Shown piece by piece: positions 28,085 through 36,914 of a stretch of 64,000 bases of DNA. Source of the DNA: Paraburkholderia franconis (lineage in GTDB: Bacteria; Pseudomonadota; Gammaproteobacteria; Burkholderiales; Burkholderiaceae); contig NZ_WHNP01000008.1 of the NCBI RefSeq assembly GCF_009362735.1, positions 62,001-126,000 of the forward strand, read 5' to 3'. The notes under the pieces are model-generated. The model worked only from the letters and a program-made list of their open reading frames with translations. It searched no databases and was not told the DNA's origin. Numbering within the stretch: position 1 is the first letter of the stretch; every line of letters starts with the position of its first letter. The translations under genes were made by a program, and so were the position numbers.

Positions 28085-29266
28085 TCACTGGCTCAAATAC
28101 GAAAACTTCCCGCCCTTGACGATCCCCATCACGCTCGCCCGCTGATCGAGGCCGACGTGATCCTTCGCGCTCGTGTTCACGACACCATTGGGCACCACCA
28201 GCTCATGCGCATGTTCGAGCTCCGTGCGCAGCGCGACGCGAAACTCTTGCGTGCCCGGCTGCGCCGTCTTCAACGTGCGCGCGACGGCATCCTGCAGACG
28301 CGGATAGACACCCGCCGCATCGCCCGCGAACTGCGTGACCGTGTTCGGGCCGTACTGCGCTTCGTATGCGCTGACGAACGCGAGCGCGGCCTTCTTCGCC
28401 GGATGATCGGCGGGCAGCGAGCGCGCGACGACGACAGGCTGCGTCGGAAAGAGCGTGCCCTCGACATCCTTGCCGCCGAGCTTGATGAACTCCGGCGTCG
28501 CGATGCCGTGCGTCTGATAGATCGCGCCCTTGTAGCCGCGCTCGACGAGCGTGCGCTGCGGCAGCACCGTCGGCGTGCCGGCGCCTGCGATCAGCACGGC
28601 GTCGGGCTTCGCGGCCATCAGCTTCAGCACCTGGCCCGTGACGCTCGCATCGGTGCGATTGAAGCGCTCGGTCGCGACGACCTGGATATGGCGCAGCGCC
28701 GCGAACTTCGTGAACTCGTTGAGCCAGCTGTCGCCGTAGCTGTCCGCAAAGCCGATGAAGCCGACCGTCTTCACGTTGTGATTCGACATGTAGCGCGTCA
28801 TCACATCGGCCATCGCGCCGTCCGTCTGCGCCATCTTGAACGCCCAGACCTTCTTGCCTTCCTGCGGCTCGACCACGCTCGCCGAACCGATCAGCGTGAT
28901 CATCGGCGTCTGGCTTTCGGCGACGGGATCCAGCGCGGCCATCGCGGCGGGCGTGATGTTCGGCCCGACGATCACATCGACGTGATCCTCGTTGATCAGC
29001 TTGCGGATATTGCGCACGGCCGCGCCCGGATCGGAGCCGTCGTCGAGCACGATGTACTGCGCCGGCTGGCCGGCAATCGTCTTCGGCCACATCAGCATCG
29101 CGTTCTTGCTCGTGATGCCGATGGCAGCCGCGGGCCCCGTGCTCGACAGATCGATGCCGACCTTGACGTCCGCGTGCGCGGCGGCGGCGAAGAGCGACGC
29201 GCCGAGCGCGGCGGCGCGTGTCAGATGGCGCAAGGTGTCTTTCAGCTTGTTCTCGTGCGGCGTCAT
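28085..29266 (-). CDS. Branched-chain-amino-acid-type ABC substrate-binding protein (orphan)
   Basis: A LivJ-like periplasmic binding protein (Peripla_BP_6 fold), 393 residues, with a signal peptide ending AAAAHA (about residue 32). The mature part starts VKVGIDLSSTGPAAAIG and contains VDVIVGPNITPAAMAA and VGFIGFADSYGDSWLNEF. No permease or ATPase lies alongside, so it must use a distant importer or has been recruited to sensing. ATG 29266 gives the proper signal peptide. It lies 51 bases after cysB on the same strand and may be partly co-transcribed with it. Confidence 0.88.
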   Translation of the reverse strand: MTPHENKLKDTLRHLTRAAALGASLFAAAAHADVKVGIDLSSTGPAAAIGITSKNAMLMWPKTIAGQPAQYIVLDDGSDPGAAVRNIRKLINEDHVDVIVGPNITPAAMAALDPVAESQTPMITLIGSASVVEPQEGKKVWAFKMAQTDGAMADVMTRYMSNHNVKTVGFIGFADSYGDSWLNEFTKFAALRHIQVVATERFNRTDASVTGQVLKLMAAKPDAVLIAGAGTPTVLPQRTLVERGYKGAIYQTHGIATPEFIKLGGKDVEGTLFPTQPVVVARSLPADHPAKKAALAFVSAYEAQYGPNTVTQFAGDAAGVYPRLQDAVARTLKTAQPGTQEFRVALRTELEHAHELVVPNGVVNTSAKDHVGLDQRASVMGIVKGGKFSYLSQ

Positions 29267-29317
29267 GCGAAAGGGTCTCCGTGGCAGGTAACTGCAGTTG
29301 TTATAGCGGAACAAAAA

Positions 29318-30259
29318 TCAAAGCTCGTACGTCTCGTGATCGCCCTTGAGCGCCTGCTCGATCAGCTTGCGGTTCAGGTTCGGCGACAGCAGCTCGACGA
29401 GCGTGTACACATAGCTGCGCAGATACGCGCCCTGCTTGAGCGCGACGCGCGTCACGTTGCTGCCGAACAGATGGCCGACGGGCAACGCGCGCAGATGACG
29501 GTCGCGCTCGGCGTTGAATGCGATATCGGCCATGATGCCGACGCCCAGCCCCAGCTCGACGTAAGTCTTGATCACGTCCGCGTCGATTGCTTCCAGCACG
29601 ATGTCGGGGTGCAGGCCGCGCAGGCGGAACGCGTCGTTGATCTTCGTGCGGCCCGCGAACGCATTGTCGTAGGTGATCAGCGGATACTGCGTCAGGTCGT
29701 CGAGCGAAAGCTGCTTGCGTTCGAGGAGGGGGTGATCGGCGGGCATCACGGCCACGTGATGCCACGAGAAGCAGGGCAGCGACACCAGCTCCTTGTAGCT
29801 GGACACGGCTTCCGTCGCGATCGCGACGTCCGCCTGGTCGTGGATCACCATTTCCGCGACCTGCGTCGGGCTGCCTTGCAGGATCGAGAGGTGCACCTTC
29901 GGGAAGCGCTTCTTGAATTCGGCGATCGCAGCGGGCAGCGAATAGCGCGCCTGGGTGTGCGTCGCGGCGATCACGAGATTGCCCTGGTCCTGCGCCGCGT
30001 AATCCTTACCGACGCGTTTCAGGCTCTCGACTTCCTGCAGAATCCGCTCGACGGACGCCAGAATGATCCGCCCCGGCTCGGTCAGCGAGCGCACGCGCTT
30101 GCCGTGCCGCGTGAAGATTTCGACGCCCAGTTCATCTTCCAGCTCGATGATCGCCTTCGATACGCCAGGCTGGCTCGTATACAGCGCCTTGGCGGCTTCC
30201 GTCAGGTTGAAGTTCTGCCGGACGGCCTCCCGTACGAAGCGGAACTGATGCAGGTTCAT
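29318..30259 (-). CDS. cysB: LysR-type sulfur regulator CysB
   Basis: A 313-residue LysR-family activator. The N-terminus MNLHQFRFVREAVRQNFNLT with the winged HTH (LTEAAKALYTSQPGVSKAII) is diagnostic of CysB/Cbl. The effector domain has QGNLVIAATHTQARYSLP (about 92-109) and GSPTQVAEMV, which bind sulfate and thiosulfate or N-acetylserine in CysB proteins. It is divergent from cysI across an AT-rich 238-base gap, which fits control of the cys operon; target choice between CysB and Cbl is inferred from this. Confidence 0.93.
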   Translation of the reverse strand: MNLHQFRFVREAVRQNFNLTEAAKALYTSQPGVSKAIIELEDELGVEIFTRHGKRVRSLTEPGRIILASVERILQEVESLKRVGKDYAAQDQGNLVIAATHTQARYSLPAAIAEFKKRFPKVHLSILQGSPTQVAEMVIHDQADVAIATEAVSSYKELVSLPCFSWHHVAVMPADHPLLERKQLSLDDLTQYPLITYDNAFAGRTKINDAFRLRGLHPDIVLEAIDADVIKTYVELGLGVGIMADIAFNAERDRHLRALPVGHLFGSNVTRVALKQGAYLRSYVYTLVELLSPNLNRKLIEQALKGDHETYEL

Positions 30260-30497
30260 ATATAACCTCGCCGCATATCAAAAGAATTTTTTAGTCGTTT
30301 GAAATATAAGGCGAGTTTATTACGATTTCTCCAGTTTTTCCAATATGGATATCTGTATTTGTCATTAGCAAATGAGCGATGCATCTAAACGGCCGATGGC
30401 CACGACGCTCAAAGCTGACTGGCAATGATGAATACGAGGCGCGGCGTAACCGGAACGCCGTGTTGTGCGAGACGAACACAAACCCTGGGGTCCCCGA
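30260..30497. promoter_or_regulatory. AT-rich cysB-cysI control region
   Basis: A 238-base divergent region, strikingly AT-rich near 30260-30375, as CysB-activated promoters are. I cannot define a CysB site by eye. A short hairpin (CGGCGT 30442-30447 with ACGCCG 30455-30460) lies in the probable cysI leader, 38 bases before the ATG. Confidence 0.5.
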
Positions 30498-32177
30498 ATG
30501 TACCAATACGATCAGTACGACCAGACCATTGTCGATGAACGCGTCGCGCAGTACGCCGATCAGGTTCGTCGCCGTCTGTCGGGCGAATTGAGCGAAGAAG
30601 AGTTCCGTCCGCTGCGGCTGCAAAATGGCCTCTACATGCAGCGCCACGCGTACATGCACCGCATCGCGATTCCGTACGGCAATCTGCGCAGCGACCAGCT
30701 GCGCATGCTTGCGACCATCGCGCGCGAGCACGATCGCGGCTACGGCCACTTCTCGACGCGCACGAACATCCAGTACAACTGGATCAAGCTCGAAGAGACG
30801 CCGGAAATCCTGCGCAAGCTCGCGTCCGTGCAGATGCACGCGATCCAGACGTCGGGCAACTGCATCCGCAATATCACGGCCGATCAGTTCGCGGGCGTCG
30901 CGTCCGATGAAATCATCGATCCGCGTCCGTGGGCCGAAATCCTGCGCCAGTGGTCGACGTTTCACCCTGAATTCGCATGGCTGCCGCGCAAGTTCAAGAT
31001 CGCCGTGTCGGGCTCGAAGGAAGATCGCGCGGCCGTGCAGATTCACGACCTGGGCGTCTATCTGACGAAGAACGCAGCGGGCGAAGTCGTCGCGAGCATC
31101 CTCGCGGGCGGCGGTCTGGGCCGCACGCCGATCGTCGGCGCGATCATCAGGAAAGACCTGCCCTGGCAGCATCTGCTCACGTATTGCGAAGCCGTGCTGC
31201 GCGTGTATAACCGCTACGGCCGCCGCGACAACCTGTTCAAGGCGCGCATCAAGATTCTGGTGAAGTCGCTGTCGGCGGAGAAATTCTCGCAGCAGGTCGA
31301 GGAAGAGTGGCAGCACCTGAAGGACGGCCCGTCGACGCTCACGCAAGCCGAACTGGACCGCGTGTCGCAATACTTCCAGCCGCCCGTCTACGAGAAGCTG
31401 CCGGACACCGACACGTCGTTCGAAAAGCATCTGCTCGAAAGCCGCGCGTTTGCGCGCTGGGTCGAGCGCAATGTGCGTCCGCATCGCGTGTCGGGCTATG
31501 CGTCCGTCACGGTGTCGCTGAAGAAGACGGGCGTCGCGCCCGGCGACGCCACCGACAAGCAGATGGAAGCCGTCGCCGACTGGGCCGACGAATACTCGTT
31601 CGGCAAGATTCGCGTGTCGCATGAGCAGAACCTGATTCTCGCCGACGTCAAGAAGCGCGACCTGTACGCGCTGTGGGAAAAGGCGAAGGCGCAAGGCTTC
31701 GCGACGCCGAACATCGGCCTCTTGACCGACATCATCGCGTGCCCGGGCGGCGACTTCTGCTCACTCGCGAACGCGAAGTCGATTCCGATTGCGCAAGCGA
31801 TCCAGGAGCGCTTCGACGACCTCGACTTCGTGTATGACCTCGGCGACGTGTCGCTGAACATCTCGGGCTGCATGAACTCGTGCGGCCACCATCACGTCGG
31901 CAACATCGGCGTGCTGGGCGTCGACAAGGACGGCGCCGAGTGGTACCAGGTGTCGCTCGGCGGCGAGCAGGGCATGGGGCAAGACGGCGCGAAGCTCGGC
32001 CGCGTGATCGGCCCGTCGTTCTCGGCGGAAGAAATGCCGGACGTGGTGTCCAAGGTGATCGACACGTTCGTCGAGAACCGCATCGACGGCGAACGCTTCA
32101 TCGACACGTACAACCGCATCGGGATCGCACCGTTCAAGGAACGCGTGTATGCATCGCGTCAACCGGCTCACGCGTAA
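30498..32177 (+). CDS. cysI: Assimilatory sulfite reductase hemoprotein (CysI-type nitrite/sulfite reductase)
   Basis: A siroheme-[4Fe-4S] enzyme of 559 residues that reduces sulfite to sulfide with six electrons. The cluster and siroheme ligand cysteines are present: C415 and C421 (CPGGDFC), C458 and C462 (CMNSC). Two ferredoxin-like half-domains occur (THRTNIQYNW-type block at 85-95; RVSHEQNLIL at 372-381). No cysJ flavoprotein lies nearby; instead a DUF934 gene follows at 13 bases, the usual layout in beta-proteobacteria, so the electron donor is uncertain. ATG 30498 chosen over a longer frame. Confidence 0.93.
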   Translation: MYQYDQYDQTIVDERVAQYADQVRRRLSGELSEEEFRPLRLQNGLYMQRHAYMHRIAIPYGNLRSDQLRMLATIAREHDRGYGHFSTRTNIQYNWIKLEETPEILRKLASVQMHAIQTSGNCIRNITADQFAGVASDEIIDPRPWAEILRQWSTFHPEFAWLPRKFKIAVSGSKEDRAAVQIHDLGVYLTKNAAGEVVASILAGGGLGRTPIVGAIIRKDLPWQHLLTYCEAVLRVYNRYGRRDNLFKARIKILVKSLSAEKFSQQVEEEWQHLKDGPSTLTQAELDRVSQYFQPPVYEKLPDTDTSFEKHLLESRAFARWVERNVRPHRVSGYASVTVSLKKTGVAPGDATDKQMEAVADWADEYSFGKIRVSHEQNLILADVKKRDLYALWEKAKAQGFATPNIGLLTDIIACPGGDFCSLANAKSIPIAQAIQERFDDLDFVYDLGDVSLNISGCMNSCGHHHVGNIGVLGVDKDGAEWYQVSLGGEQGMGQDGAKLGRVIGPSFSAEEMPDVVSKVIDTFVENRIDGERFIDTYNRIGIAPFKERVYASRQPAHA

Positions 32178-32190
32178 AAGGGACTAGCAG

Positions 32191-32733
32191 ATGGCATCGA
32201 TTATCAAGGACCGCACGATCGTCAACGACGACTTCACGGTCGTCCGCGCAGCCGAGGACGGCACGCTGCCCGCAGTGGGCGCATTGCCCGCCGGCAAGGT
32301 GATCGTTCCCTTCGTGTTGTGGCAGAGCTCGCGTGATGAGCTGACGGCTTCGCGCAGCGCTGATCAGATCGGCGTGTGGCTCGCGCCCGATAGTGAGCCC
32401 GCCGACATCGTTGGCGACTTCGACAAGCTCGGCCTGATCGCCGTCGACTTTCCGGTGTTCCGCGACGGGCGCGGCTACAGCATTGCGCGCCTGTTGCGCG
32501 AGCGCTATGGCTACAAGGGCGAGATCCGCGCGATCGGCGACGTGCTGCGCGACCAGTTGCGCTTTTACGAGCGCTGCGGCTTCAACGCGTATGCGCTGCG
32601 CGCGGACAAAGACATCCAGGACGCACTGAAGGCGTTCACCGAATTCACGGTCCAGTATCAAGGCGCGTTCGACGAGCCTTCGCCGCTCTTTCGCCGTCGC
32701 GAAGCGGCTGCTACTCAAAAGGCCTCAGTATGA
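32191..32733 (+). CDS. DUF934 protein linked to CysI
   Basis: A 180-residue soluble protein of family DUF934. The conserved core is around VDFPVFRDGRGYSIARLLRERYG (about 84-106) and IRAIGDVLRDQLRFYERCGF. The function is not established; it is almost always next to CysI-type sulfite reductases that lack CysJ, so a role in electron supply or cofactor handling is a fair guess. It has no cysteine-rich or flavin motif. It overlaps cysH by 4 bases (ATGA), so the two are translated together. Confidence 0.88.
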   Translation: MASIIKDRTIVNDDFTVVRAAEDGTLPAVGALPAGKVIVPFVLWQSSRDELTASRSADQIGVWLAPDSEPADIVGDFDKLGLIAVDFPVFRDGRGYSIARLLRERYGYKGEIRAIGDVLRDQLRFYERCGFNAYALRADKDIQDALKAFTEFTVQYQGAFDEPSPLFRRREAAATQKASV

Positions 32734-33470
32734 CGAGCGCATCGAACCTCACGCCGGAGCTCGAGGCGAAGATCGAACGTCTCGATGCGCTGCTCGATTC
32801 GATCGCGCAGCGTCATGAGAAGGTGAAGCTCGCGAGCAGCCTCGCGGCGGAAGACATGCTGCTCACGCACGCGATCCTGTCGCGCGGCGTGAAGATCGGC
32901 ATCTTCTCGCTGAATACGGGCCGCCTGCATGCGGAAACGCTTGGCATGATCGACCGCGTGCGCGAGCGCTATGGCTACGACATCGAGCAGTTTCATCCGC
33001 AAGCGGCCGCCGTCGACGAGTATGTCGCGCAGCACGGCCTGAACGCGTTCTACGAAAGCATCGATCTGCGCAAGCGCTGCTGCGAAATCCGCAAGGTCGA
33101 GCCGCTCAATCGCGCGCTCGGCGACGTCGGCGCATGGGTGACGGGTCAGCGTCGCGAGCAGTCGGTCACGCGCGCGGAGCTGCACGAGGAAGAGCACGAC
33201 GGCGCGCGCAACATCGCCAAGTACAACCCGCTCGCAGACTGGACGGAAGCCGATGTGTGGGCTTACCTGAAGGCCTTCGACGTGCCCGTGAACCCGCTGC
33301 ATGCGCGCGGCTATCCGAGCATCGGCTGCGAGCCGTGTACGCGGGCCGTGCGTCCCGGCGAAGACAGCCGGGCAGGGCGCTGGTGGTGGGAGTCGCGCGA
33401 TACGAAGGAATGCGGACTGCACATCACGACGATCCCTGTCACGGTCGTCTCGGAGAACGCCTCGGCCTGA
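32730..33470 (+). CDS. cysH: Adenylyl-sulfate (APS) reductase, [4Fe-4S] type
   Basis: 246 residues. It contains the iron-sulfur cysteines C117-C118 (KRCCEIRK) and C200-C203 (GCEPC) plus the catalytic C228 (TKECGLH), which mark APS rather than PAPS reductases. It reduces APS to sulfite and AMP with thioredoxin. The ATP-sulfurylase subunit CysN here lacks an APS-kinase domain and no cysC is present, so a direct APS route is consistent. The PP-loop-type N-terminus has LASSLAAEDMLLTHAI (34-49). Confidence 0.93.
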   Translation: MTSASNLTPELEAKIERLDALLDSIAQRHEKVKLASSLAAEDMLLTHAILSRGVKIGIFSLNTGRLHAETLGMIDRVRERYGYDIEQFHPQAAAVDEYVAQHGLNAFYESIDLRKRCCEIRKVEPLNRALGDVGAWVTGQRREQSVTRAELHEEEHDGARNIAKYNPLADWTEADVWAYLKAFDVPVNPLHARGYPSIGCEPCTRAVRPGEDSRAGRWWWESRDTKECGLHITTIPVTVVSENASA

Positions 33471-33608
33471 TGTGAGCCGCGCAGGCGCCGGCGTAAGATG
33501 ACGCAAACGCCGTGCGCCGCCAATTGCCGATTTCGATTGAATCCCTACGTGCCGCACGCATCTGGTGAGCACCCGAACATGCGACACGAACCAATGAAGG
33601 ACCAGAAA

Positions 33609-34571
33609 ATGAGCACGACGCTCGATTCCACTGTCAACGCACCGCTGCCCGTCACGGCGAACCGGATGGATCACCTCGACTGGCTCGAGGCAGAGTCGAT
33701 TCACATCCTGCGCGAACTGGTCGCCGAATGCAGCAAGCCTGCGCTGCTGTTCTCGGGCGGCAAGGATTCCGTCGTCGTGCTGGCGCTCGCGTTGAAGGCG
33801 TTCGGCCTCGGCGCGAACCGCAAGACGCAGCTGCCGTTCCCGCTCGTGCACATCGACACGGGTCACAACTACGACGAAGTGATCGACTTCCGCGATCGAC
33901 GCGCGCAAGAAATCGGCGCCGAGCTGGTGGTCGGTCACGTCGAAGACTCGATCAAGCGCGGCACCGTGCGCCTGCGCCGCGAAACGGATTCGCGCAACGC
34001 CGCGCAGGCCGTCACGCTGCTCGAAACCATCGAGCAATACGGCTATACGGCGATGATCGGCGGTGCGCGCCGCGACGAAGAGAAGGCGCGCGCGAAAGAG
34101 CGCATCTTCTCGTTCCGCGACGAGTTCGGCCAGTGGGACCCGAAGGCGCAGCGCCCCGAACTGTGGAGCCTCTACAACGCGCGCCTGCATCAGGGCGAGC
34201 ACCTGCGCGTGTTCCCGATCTCGAACTGGACGGAGCTCGACGTGTGGCAATACATCGCCCGCGAAGACCTCGAACTGCCGTCGATCTACTACGCGCACAA
34301 GCGCGAGATCGTGCGCCGCAACGGCCTGCTCGTGCCCGTGACGCCGCTCACGCCGATCCGCGAAGGCGAGACGAGCGAAGAAGCGCTGGTGCGCTTCCGC
34401 ACGGTGGGCGACATCAGCTGCACGTGCCCCGTCGAAAGCGATGCGGACGATGTGGAAAAGATCATCGCCGAAACGGCCGTGACGGAAATCACGGAACGCG
34501 GCGCGACGCGGATGGACGACCAGACGTCGGAAGCCGCGATGGAACAGCGCAAGAAGCAAGGTTATTTCTAA
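33609..34571 (+). CDS. cysD: Sulfate adenylyltransferase subunit 2 CysD
   Basis: The catalytic, PP-loop subunit of ATP sulfurylase (320 aa). It has SGGKDS (49-54) and the sulfate-binding region GGARRDEEKARAKERIFSFR (about 155-174), followed by the conserved WTELDVWQYI. ATG 33609 (MSTTLDSTVN) sits behind GAAGGACC; upstream in-frame ATGs are less likely. It works with CysN, 22 bases downstream, to form APS from ATP and sulfate. Confidence 0.95.
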   Translation: MSTTLDSTVNAPLPVTANRMDHLDWLEAESIHILRELVAECSKPALLFSGGKDSVVVLALALKAFGLGANRKTQLPFPLVHIDTGHNYDEVIDFRDRRAQEIGAELVVGHVEDSIKRGTVRLRRETDSRNAAQAVTLLETIEQYGYTAMIGGARRDEEKARAKERIFSFRDEFGQWDPKAQRPELWSLYNARLHQGEHLRVFPISNWTELDVWQYIAREDLELPSIYYAHKREIVRRNGLLVPVTPLTPIREGETSEEALVRFRTVGDISCTCPVESDADDVEKIIAETAVTEITERGATRMDDQTSEAAMEQRKKQGYF

Positions 34572-34593
34572 GGCACACGAGGGCGATACCACT

Positions 34594-35907
34594 ATGAGCA
34601 TTCATCAACCGGAAGACCTCGGCGTGCTTCGTTTCATCACGGCAGGCAGCGTCGACGACGGCAAGAGCACGCTGATCGGCCGCCTGCTGTACGACAGCAA
34701 GGCTGTGCTGTCGGATCAGCTGTCCGCGCTGTCGCGCGCGAAGAACAAGCGCACGGTCGGCGACGAAATCGATCTGTCGCTGCTGACGGACGGCCTCGAA
34801 GCCGAGCGCGAGCAGGGCATCACAATCGACGTCGCGTACCGCTACTTCGCGACCGCGAAGCGCAAGTTCATCATCGCCGACACGCCGGGTCACGAACAGT
34901 ACACGCGCAACATGGTGACGGGCGCTTCGACGGCGCACGCCGCGATCGTTCTCGTCGACGCGACGCGCGTCGCGTTCGAGAACGGCGTCGCGCAACTGCT
35001 GCCGCAGACCAAGCGCCACAGCGCGATCGTCAAGCTGCTGGGCCTGCAGCACGTGATCGTCGCGATCAACAAGATGGACCTCGTCGACTACAGCGAAACG
35101 CGTTTCAACGAGATCCGCGACGCGTATGTCGCGCTCGCGCGCCAGCTCGGTTTGAGCGACGTGCGCTTCGTGCCCGTGTCGGCGCTGAAGGGCGACAACA
35201 TCGTGACGGCGAGCGAGCGCATGCCGTGGTATGCGGGCGAGCCGCTGCTCGACGTGCTCGAAGCGCTGCCCGTCGATACGGCGACGCACGACGCACTGCG
35301 CTTCCCGGTGCAATGGGTCGCGCGCCAGGACGGCAGCCAGGCCGACGATTTCCGCGGCTATATGGGCCGTGTCGAATCGGGCGAGGTGAAGCTCGGCGAT
35401 TCGATCGTCGTATTGCCGGCGAACCGCCAGGCGACGGTGGCTGAAATCATCGCGCCCGTGCCGGGCGGCACGGCGCAAGTGGACCGCGCGTTCGCGGGCC
35501 AGACGGTGACGATCCGTCTCACGGAAGACGTCGACGTGTCGCGCGGCGATACGTTCGTGCACGTGTCCGCGACGGTTCAGCCGGCGAAAAAGCTCGAAGC
35601 GGACCTGTGCTGGTTCGACGACGCGCCGCTGTCGACGGCGCGCAAGTATCTGCTGAAGCAGACGACGAACACGGTGTTCGCGCGCGTCGGCGGCATCAAG
35701 CAGGTGCTGGATGTGCATACGCTGTCGCACGCGACGGACCGTCACGAGCTGAGGATGAACGACATCGGCCGCGTGTCGCTGACGCTGCAAAAGCCGATCG
35801 TCGCCGACGAGTACGATGCGCATCCGGGCACGGGCGCGTTCGTGCTGATCGACGAAGCGACGCATCACACGGTGGCGGCCGGCATGATTCGTTCTGTCTC
35901 TGCGTGA
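34594..35907 (+). CDS. cysN: Sulfate adenylyltransferase subunit 1 CysN (GTPase)
   Basis: A translation-factor-type GTPase that powers ATP sulfurylase. 437 residues with G1 GSVDDGKST (18-26), G3 DTPGH (96-100) and G4 NKMD. The C-terminus ends at the elongation-factor-like beta-barrels (HATDRHELRMNDIG), and the APS-kinase (CysC) domain seen in some CysNC fusions is absent. Length is normal for CysN alone. Confidence 0.95.
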   Translation: MSIHQPEDLGVLRFITAGSVDDGKSTLIGRLLYDSKAVLSDQLSALSRAKNKRTVGDEIDLSLLTDGLEAEREQGITIDVAYRYFATAKRKFIIADTPGHEQYTRNMVTGASTAHAAIVLVDATRVAFENGVAQLLPQTKRHSAIVKLLGLQHVIVAINKMDLVDYSETRFNEIRDAYVALARQLGLSDVRFVPVSALKGDNIVTASERMPWYAGEPLLDVLEALPVDTATHDALRFPVQWVARQDGSQADDFRGYMGRVESGEVKLGDSIVVLPANRQATVAEIIAPVPGGTAQVDRAFAGQTVTIRLTEDVDVSRGDTFVHVSATVQPAKKLEADLCWFDDAPLSTARKYLLKQTTNTVFARVGGIKQVLDVHTLSHATDRHELRMNDIGRVSLTLQKPIVADEYDAHPGTGAFVLIDEATHHTVAAGMIRSVSA

Positions 35908-35945
35908 TGGGACGAAGCAGGCAACGAAGCGGAACGGAGCAGCAA

Positions 35946-36725
35946 ATGGGCAAGGTTTATCTGATCGGCGCGGGGCCCGGCGCGGCGGACCTGATCACGG
36001 TTCGCGGCGCACGGCTGCTGGCCGTTGCCGATGTCGTGCTGCACGATGCGCTCGTCGAGCCGGCGATGCTCGACTACGCGCCGAAAGCACGCAAGATCGC
36101 GGTGGGCAAGCGCTGCGGCAAGCGCTCGACCGCGCAGCACTTCATCAACAAGCAGATCGTCGATGCGGTGCGCGAGCATGGCGTCGTCGTGCGGTTGAAG
36201 GGCGGCGATCCGATGCTCTTCGGCCGGGCCGATGAAGAAATGCGCGCGCTCGAAGCAGCGGGTATCGAATATGAAGTCGTGCCGGGCATTACGGCGGCGC
36301 TGGCGAGCGCAGCATCGCTGCGCCGTTCGCTGACGCTGCGTGGCGTGTCGCGCAGCGTCGCGCTGGCGACGCACAGCCGCGCGGCGGATTCTGCCGAGAT
36401 TCGCGAGCAGGTGAACGCCGATTCGCTGGTGTTCTACATGGGCCGCGACAGCGCGCCCGAGATCGCGCAACAGCTGATCGACGCGGGCCGCGCTGCCTCG
36501 ACGCCCGTGGCGATCGTCGAGGCATGCTCGACGCCGCGCGAGCGGACGTTGACGCTGACGCTCGAAGGACTCGCGGCGGGCGATGCGCAACTGTGGCTCG
36601 ATCCCGCGCAGCCTTCGCTGCTGATGATCGGCGATGCGTTCGCCGAGCGCGTGATAAAGAGCGAGCCGAGCGCGGACGATTCGTCTTCTGCTGCGTCAGG
36701 CGAGCCTGCGCTGCGGGTCGCATAA
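35946..36725 (+). CDS. cobA: Uroporphyrinogen-III C-methyltransferase (SUMT)
   Basis: The enzyme methylates uroporphyrinogen III to precorrin-2, the branch point to siroheme and B12. 259 residues with the SAM motif YLIGAGPGAADL (5-16), the conserved KGGDPMLFGR (85-94) and VVPGITAALASAA (about 109-121). No CysG dehydrogenase/chelatase domain is fused. It is last in the cys operon, where it supplies siroheme for CysI. An acidic/serine C-terminal tail (about 240-259) is probably disordered. Start ATG 35946 has GCAGCAA just upstream. Confidence 0.93.
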   Translation: MGKVYLIGAGPGAADLITVRGARLLAVADVVLHDALVEPAMLDYAPKARKIAVGKRCGKRSTAQHFINKQIVDAVREHGVVVRLKGGDPMLFGRADEEMRALEAAGIEYEVVPGITAALASAASLRRSLTLRGVSRSVALATHSRAADSAEIREQVNADSLVFYMGRDSAPEIAQQLIDAGRAASTPVAIVEACSTPRERTLTLTLEGLAAGDAQLWLDPAQPSLLMIGDAFAERVIKSEPSADDSSSAASGEPALRVA

Positions 36726-36753
36726 CGCGACAGCTTTTGCTGGTATCTATTTT

Positions 36754-36792
36754 TCGGCCGCATTCGCGCGAGTGAATGCGGCCGATTGTCTT
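36754..36792 (+). terminator. Terminator of the cys operon
   Basis: A 12-bp stem (36754-36765 with 36774-36785) with an 8-base loop, followed by TTGTCTTT. It lies 29 bases after the cobA stop. Confidence 0.75.
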
Positions 36793-36914
36793 TGGTTCAT
36801 CGCTTCGGGTTCGCTGCTCCAGGTTCGTCGTTTTCGGACAGTCGAGCAGACACGCGAGGGCAGGCATGTGCGTTGCGATAACATTCGCTTTCGCTCTGCA
36901 TTCACCACTGCCTC

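Noticed and set aside
34594..35907. CysN fused to APS kinase (CysNC)
   Set aside because: The protein stops after the beta-barrels at 437 residues; no P-loop APS-kinase domain follows.
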